NCBI GenBank assembly: GCA_012961745.1
Contig: DTYT01000039.1
Span: forward strand, 1 to 10,022
DNA: 10,022 bases
Direction of reading: 5' to 3'
Source: Kiritimatiellia bacterium
GTDB taxonomy: Bacteria > Verrucomicrobiota > Kiritimatiellia > B70-G9
Part shown: positions 8,045 through 10,022 of the stretch, in pieces
Layout: every line of letters starts with the position of its first letter
Position numbering within the stretch: the first letter of the stretch is position 1
The notes under the pieces: model-generated
The model's input: only the letters and a program-made list of their open reading frames with translations
Told to the model about the DNA's origin: nothing
The model's database searches: none
Translations under genes and position numbers: made by a program

Positions 8045-8150
8045 TCATGGGACAAGTCTTCTCAGGCTGGTAATCCATTACACCCGCACCGTTTCGCGGC
8101 CGATAGACCCCGGCGGTCACCATCGCCACCCGGGGGGGGTGAAACAGTGC
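8045..8150. other. Gap between convergent genes, with a GC-rich inverted repeat
   Basis: The 106 bases between the stops of the fusion gene and lysA contain CCCCGG (8108-8113) and CCGGGG (8130-8135), which could form a stem, next to a run of eight G (8132-8139). A bidirectional terminator would be expected between convergent genes, but there is no T-run on either strand, so the assignment is weak. Confidence 0.25.
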
Positions 8151-9407
8151 TCAGAGTTCCAGACGCGTAAGATCTGCAATCGATTCCCGCCGCCGGACAA
8201 GGCGGTGACTGGATCCCTGAACCATGACCTCCGCAGGCCGGCAGCGGCTGTTGTAGTTGGACGACATCACGAACCCGTAAGCGCCAGCCGACATTACCGC
8301 CAGAAGGTCACCGGGTCTTACCGCCGGTAGGCTACGCTGGGCGGCGAAGAAGTCGGGGGTCTCACAGACGGGGCCGACGACATCCCCGATGATTATCTCG
8401 CCCACCTCGCGCACCGGCAGGATATGGTGATAGGCGCCGTAGAGCGGCGGCCGGATCAGATCGGTCATGCCCGCGTCAACGATGACGAACGTCCTCGCCC
8501 CGTTTTCCTTCACGTAAAGGACCCGGGTCAGCAACAGACCGCAGTTACCGGCGATATAGCGACCCGGCTCGATGACCAGTCGCAGTCCGCTTTCTCTGAC
8601 CAAAGGCAGAATTGCCCGTGCCAGCCTAGCGGCGGAGAGTTCGTCATCAGTGGGTGAATAGCGGATACCCATTCCGCCGCCGACATCCAGATATTCCAGC
8701 GACGAAAGGCGCCCCCGCAATTCAGCCGCCAGCGGGAGCATGCGCTGGAGGGCCAGGACATAGGGGTCGGGAGTAGTAATCTGCGACCCGATGTGCATGT
8801 GAAGCCCCACCAGATCCACCGCCGGATACTGTTCCATCTGTGCACCCAGCCTGCGCACCCGTTCCACGTCCATTCCAAACTTGTTTTCCAACTTGCCGGT
8901 ACTGATGAAGCGATGCGTCTGGGGATCAACATCCGGATTCACCCGCGGGGCAATGCGCGCCCTCAATCCCAGGGCCCGGGCACGTCGGGAGACCAATTCC
9001 AGCTCCCCTTCCGATTCCACGGTGAAGAAAAGAATCCCCTCTTTCAGCGCCAGATCTATTTCAGCCGCGGTCTTGCCCACACCGGCGAAAACTATCCTGC
9101 GGGCCGGGATCCCCGCCTGCAGCGCCCGGGTTAGCTCGCCGCCGGAGACCACGTCCGCGGCCGCACCTTGCTCGGCGAGTGTCGAAATCAGCGCCCGGTT
9201 GGTATTGACCTTCACCGAGAAGCATATCAAGGGGTCCGCCTCGCGGAAGGCGTCGGCCAGCTCGGTGTAACGGCGTACCAGGTGTCCCCGGCTGTATACG
9301 TAAAGCGGGGTGCCGTACTCCTCAGCCAGTTCCAAGAGGGACACCCGCTCCACCGCCAGTGTTCCGTCCTGATACTCGAACTCGGGCGCTATGATGCCGC
9401 GGCTCAT
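8151..9407 (-). CDS. lysA: Diaminopimelate decarboxylase
   Basis: A PLP-dependent, fold-type III decarboxylase that converts meso-diaminopimelate to lysine and CO2, the last step of lysine synthesis. The length of 418 residues is normal for the family. Visible motifs: ICFSVKVN with the PLP Lys66 (expected Schiff base); HMHIGSQI at 203-210; the phosphate-binding glycine loop DVGGGMG at 241-247; EPGRY at 280-284; CETPDFF at 348-354, with Cys348 and Glu349 the expected active-site pair contributed across the dimer; GAYGFVMSSNYNSR at 375-388, with the substrate-side Tyr377. The ATG at 9405-9407 has AAGG seven bases upstream and shares its A with the TAA stop of the preceding argG remnant (TAATG), a strong sign of translational coupling. 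No independent promoter is evident. Confidence 0.97.
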   Translation of the reverse strand: MSRGIIAPEFEYQDGTLAVERVSLLELAEEYGTPLYVYSRGHLVRRYTELADAFREADPLICFSVKVNTNRALISTLAEQGAAADVVSGGELTRALQAGIPARRIVFAGVGKTAAEIDLALKEGILFFTVESEGELELVSRRARALGLRARIAPRVNPDVDPQTHRFISTGKLENKFGMDVERVRRLGAQMEQYPAVDLVGLHMHIGSQITTPDPYVLALQRMLPLAAELRGRLSSLEYLDVGGGMGIRYSPTDDELSAARLARAILPLVRESGLRLVIEPGRYIAGNCGLLLTRVLYVKENGARTFVIVDAGMTDLIRPPLYGAYHHILPVREVGEIIIGDVVGPVCETPDFFAAQRSLPAVRPGDLLAVMSAGAYGFVMSSNYNSRCRPAEVMVQGSSHRLVRRRESIADLTRLEL

Positions 9408-9787
9408 TACTGCGCCTTGCTAGCATTGCGACGACCGGCCCGGGCCGCCATGCGCAACCGCAATGCGTTGAGCTTGATGAAGCCCCCGGCGTCCCGCTGG
9501 TCGTAGACTTCTTCGAGCTCAAAGGTAGCCAACCGGGGATCGTAGAGCGGCTGCGGCGCACGCCGTCCTACTATCATGCAATTGCCCCGGTAAAGCTTCA
9601 GACGGGCCTCGCCGGTGACCGTCTGAGCCGCTTCATCCATCGCCGCCTGCAGCATTCGGCGCTCGGGCGAGAACCAGAAGCCGTTGTATACCATCCGCGC
9701 ATACTGCGGAATCAGACTGTTGCGCAAATGCAGCACTTCCCGGTCCATAGTGATCTGCTCGACTGCCTCGCGGGCCCGATGCAGCAA
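9407..9787 (-). pseudogene. argG: Argininosuccinate synthase, C-terminal fragment (N-terminal two thirds missing)
   Basis: Recognisable ArgG C-terminal sequence of about 125 residues. It starts at LLHRAREAVEQITMD, continues through MVYNGFWFSPERR and TVTGEARLKLYRGNCMIVGRR, and ends with YDQRDAGGFIKLNALRLRM. Intact ArgG is about 400 residues; the ATP- and citrulline/aspartate-binding N-terminal domain is absent. Upstream of about 9787 the frame stays open only to a TAG at 9881-9883 and no longer resembles ArgG. A GTG at 9800-9802 could start a 131-residue product, but it would lack the catalytic core. The other two frames upstream do not contain the missing part either, because that DNA encodes a ferritin end. 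It is either a truncated relic or a whole gene cut by an assembly join. Synthesis of arginine from this copy is not possible as it stands. Confidence 0.88.
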
Positions 9788-9837
9788 AGATAATGAACCC
9801 ACCGCAAATGCGCAATTATTTTTTCTATTGCTAATGC
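9788..9837. other. AT-rich junction segment between argG fragment and ferritin gene
   Basis: A short, distinctly AT-rich stretch that includes a run of six T (9819-9824 region on the plus strand) and a weak GCAAT/ATTGC inverted repeat. It marks where ArgG homology stops and the ferritin gene ends. No insertion sequence, target duplication or integrase site is visible. Confidence 0.5.
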
Positions 9838-10022
9838 CTATTCCTGCGAAGCAGCTTCGGCACGTCTGCCTGCAAGCAAGCTATCCAGCATCAAAAGGGC
9901 TTGCGGCTGGCCACCCACCATGCGCACTTTCTGCAGGATGCTGTCCATAGAGGCTTCCTCTTCCACCTGTTCGGCTACGAACCAATCGAGGAAATTTTTG
10001 GTAGCATGGTCACTTTCTTTAA
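9838..10022 (-). CDS. Non-heme ferritin, C-terminal 60 residues (5' end outside window)
   Basis: Reading leftward from the window edge, a frame with no start in view ends at TAG (9838-9840). It encodes a bacterial ferritin C-terminus. Residues HATKNFLDWFVAEQVEEEA carry the Gln-x-Glu-Glu group, equivalent to E. coli FtnA Gln127, Glu129 and Glu130 of the ferroxidase and third iron sites. ILQKVRMVGG and LLMLDSLLAGRR then match the last helix and tail. Ferritins oxidise Fe(II) and store it as a mineral in a 24-subunit shell. The gene would be on the same strand as, and 35 bases upstream of, the nearest start codon of the argG fragment. Its DNA is visibly less GC-rich than the genes to the left, which suggests foreign origin or a chimeric join. 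The N-terminal ferroxidase residues cannot be assessed. Confidence 0.85.
   Translation of the reverse strand, partial: KESDHATKNFLDWFVAEQVEEEASMDSILQKVRMVGGQPQALLMLDSLLAGRRAEAASQE

Noticed and set aside
8108..8139. GC-rich inverted repeat with G8 as an intrinsic terminator or G-quadruplex
   Set aside because: There is no T-run on either strand and only one long G tract, so neither call can be supported beyond noting the repeat.
1..10022. CRISPR arrays, tRNA/rRNA genes, insertion sequences or phage genes
   Set aside because: No regularly spaced repeats, cloverleaf-like or rRNA-like segments, transposase or phage motifs were seen in either strand.

Overview
This window is GC-rich, tightly packed bacterial chromosomal DNA, probably from an uncultured or poorly sampled lineage. 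I cannot name a phylum from sequence alone. All gene identities were read from the translated sequence by eye; no database search was run.

Layout. (1) Bases 1-2508, plus strand: the 3' part of metH, cobalamin-dependent methionine synthase. It carries the pterin, B12 and reactivation domains; the homocysteine domain would lie upstream of the window. (2) 2462-2989, plus: a Nudix hydrolase closely resembling animal MTH1 (8-oxo-dGTP sanitising enzyme), overlapping the end of metH by 47 bases. (3) 3205-3897, minus: a TVP38/TMEM64 (VTT/DedA-like) membrane protein with a promoter candidate in the divergent gap. (4) 4094-8044, plus: the centrepiece, a single 1316-residue protein. It joins a membrane-embedded spermidine-synthase-like module, a second multi-helix membrane block, an FMN-binding domain with a covalent flavinylation motif, and a NosR/NapH-type membrane iron-sulfur module. 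(5) 8151-9407, minus: lysA, diaminopimelate decarboxylase. (6) 9407 to about 9787, minus: only the C-terminal third of argG, argininosuccinate synthase, ending in a TAATG stop/start overlap with lysA. (7) 9838-10022, minus: the C-terminal end of a ferritin gene running off the window, in visibly less GC-rich DNA.

How they fit together. metH, argG and lysA are ordinary amino-acid biosynthesis genes, and the Nudix protein is housekeeping nucleotide-pool repair. The large fusion protein is the unusual element. Its domain order suggests a membrane electron conduit delivering electrons through cysteine-ligated clusters to a covalently bound flavin outside the cytoplasm, attached to a probably non-catalytic aminopropyltransferase-like domain. 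No ApbE flavin transferase or terminal acceptor is visible here.

The right end (about 9785-9838) looks like a junction. argG loses homology abruptly, base composition drops, and a complete ferritin C-terminus with its own stop codon lies immediately beyond. This is either a genuine rearrangement or an assembly chimera, and it should be checked before any operon conclusions are drawn there.
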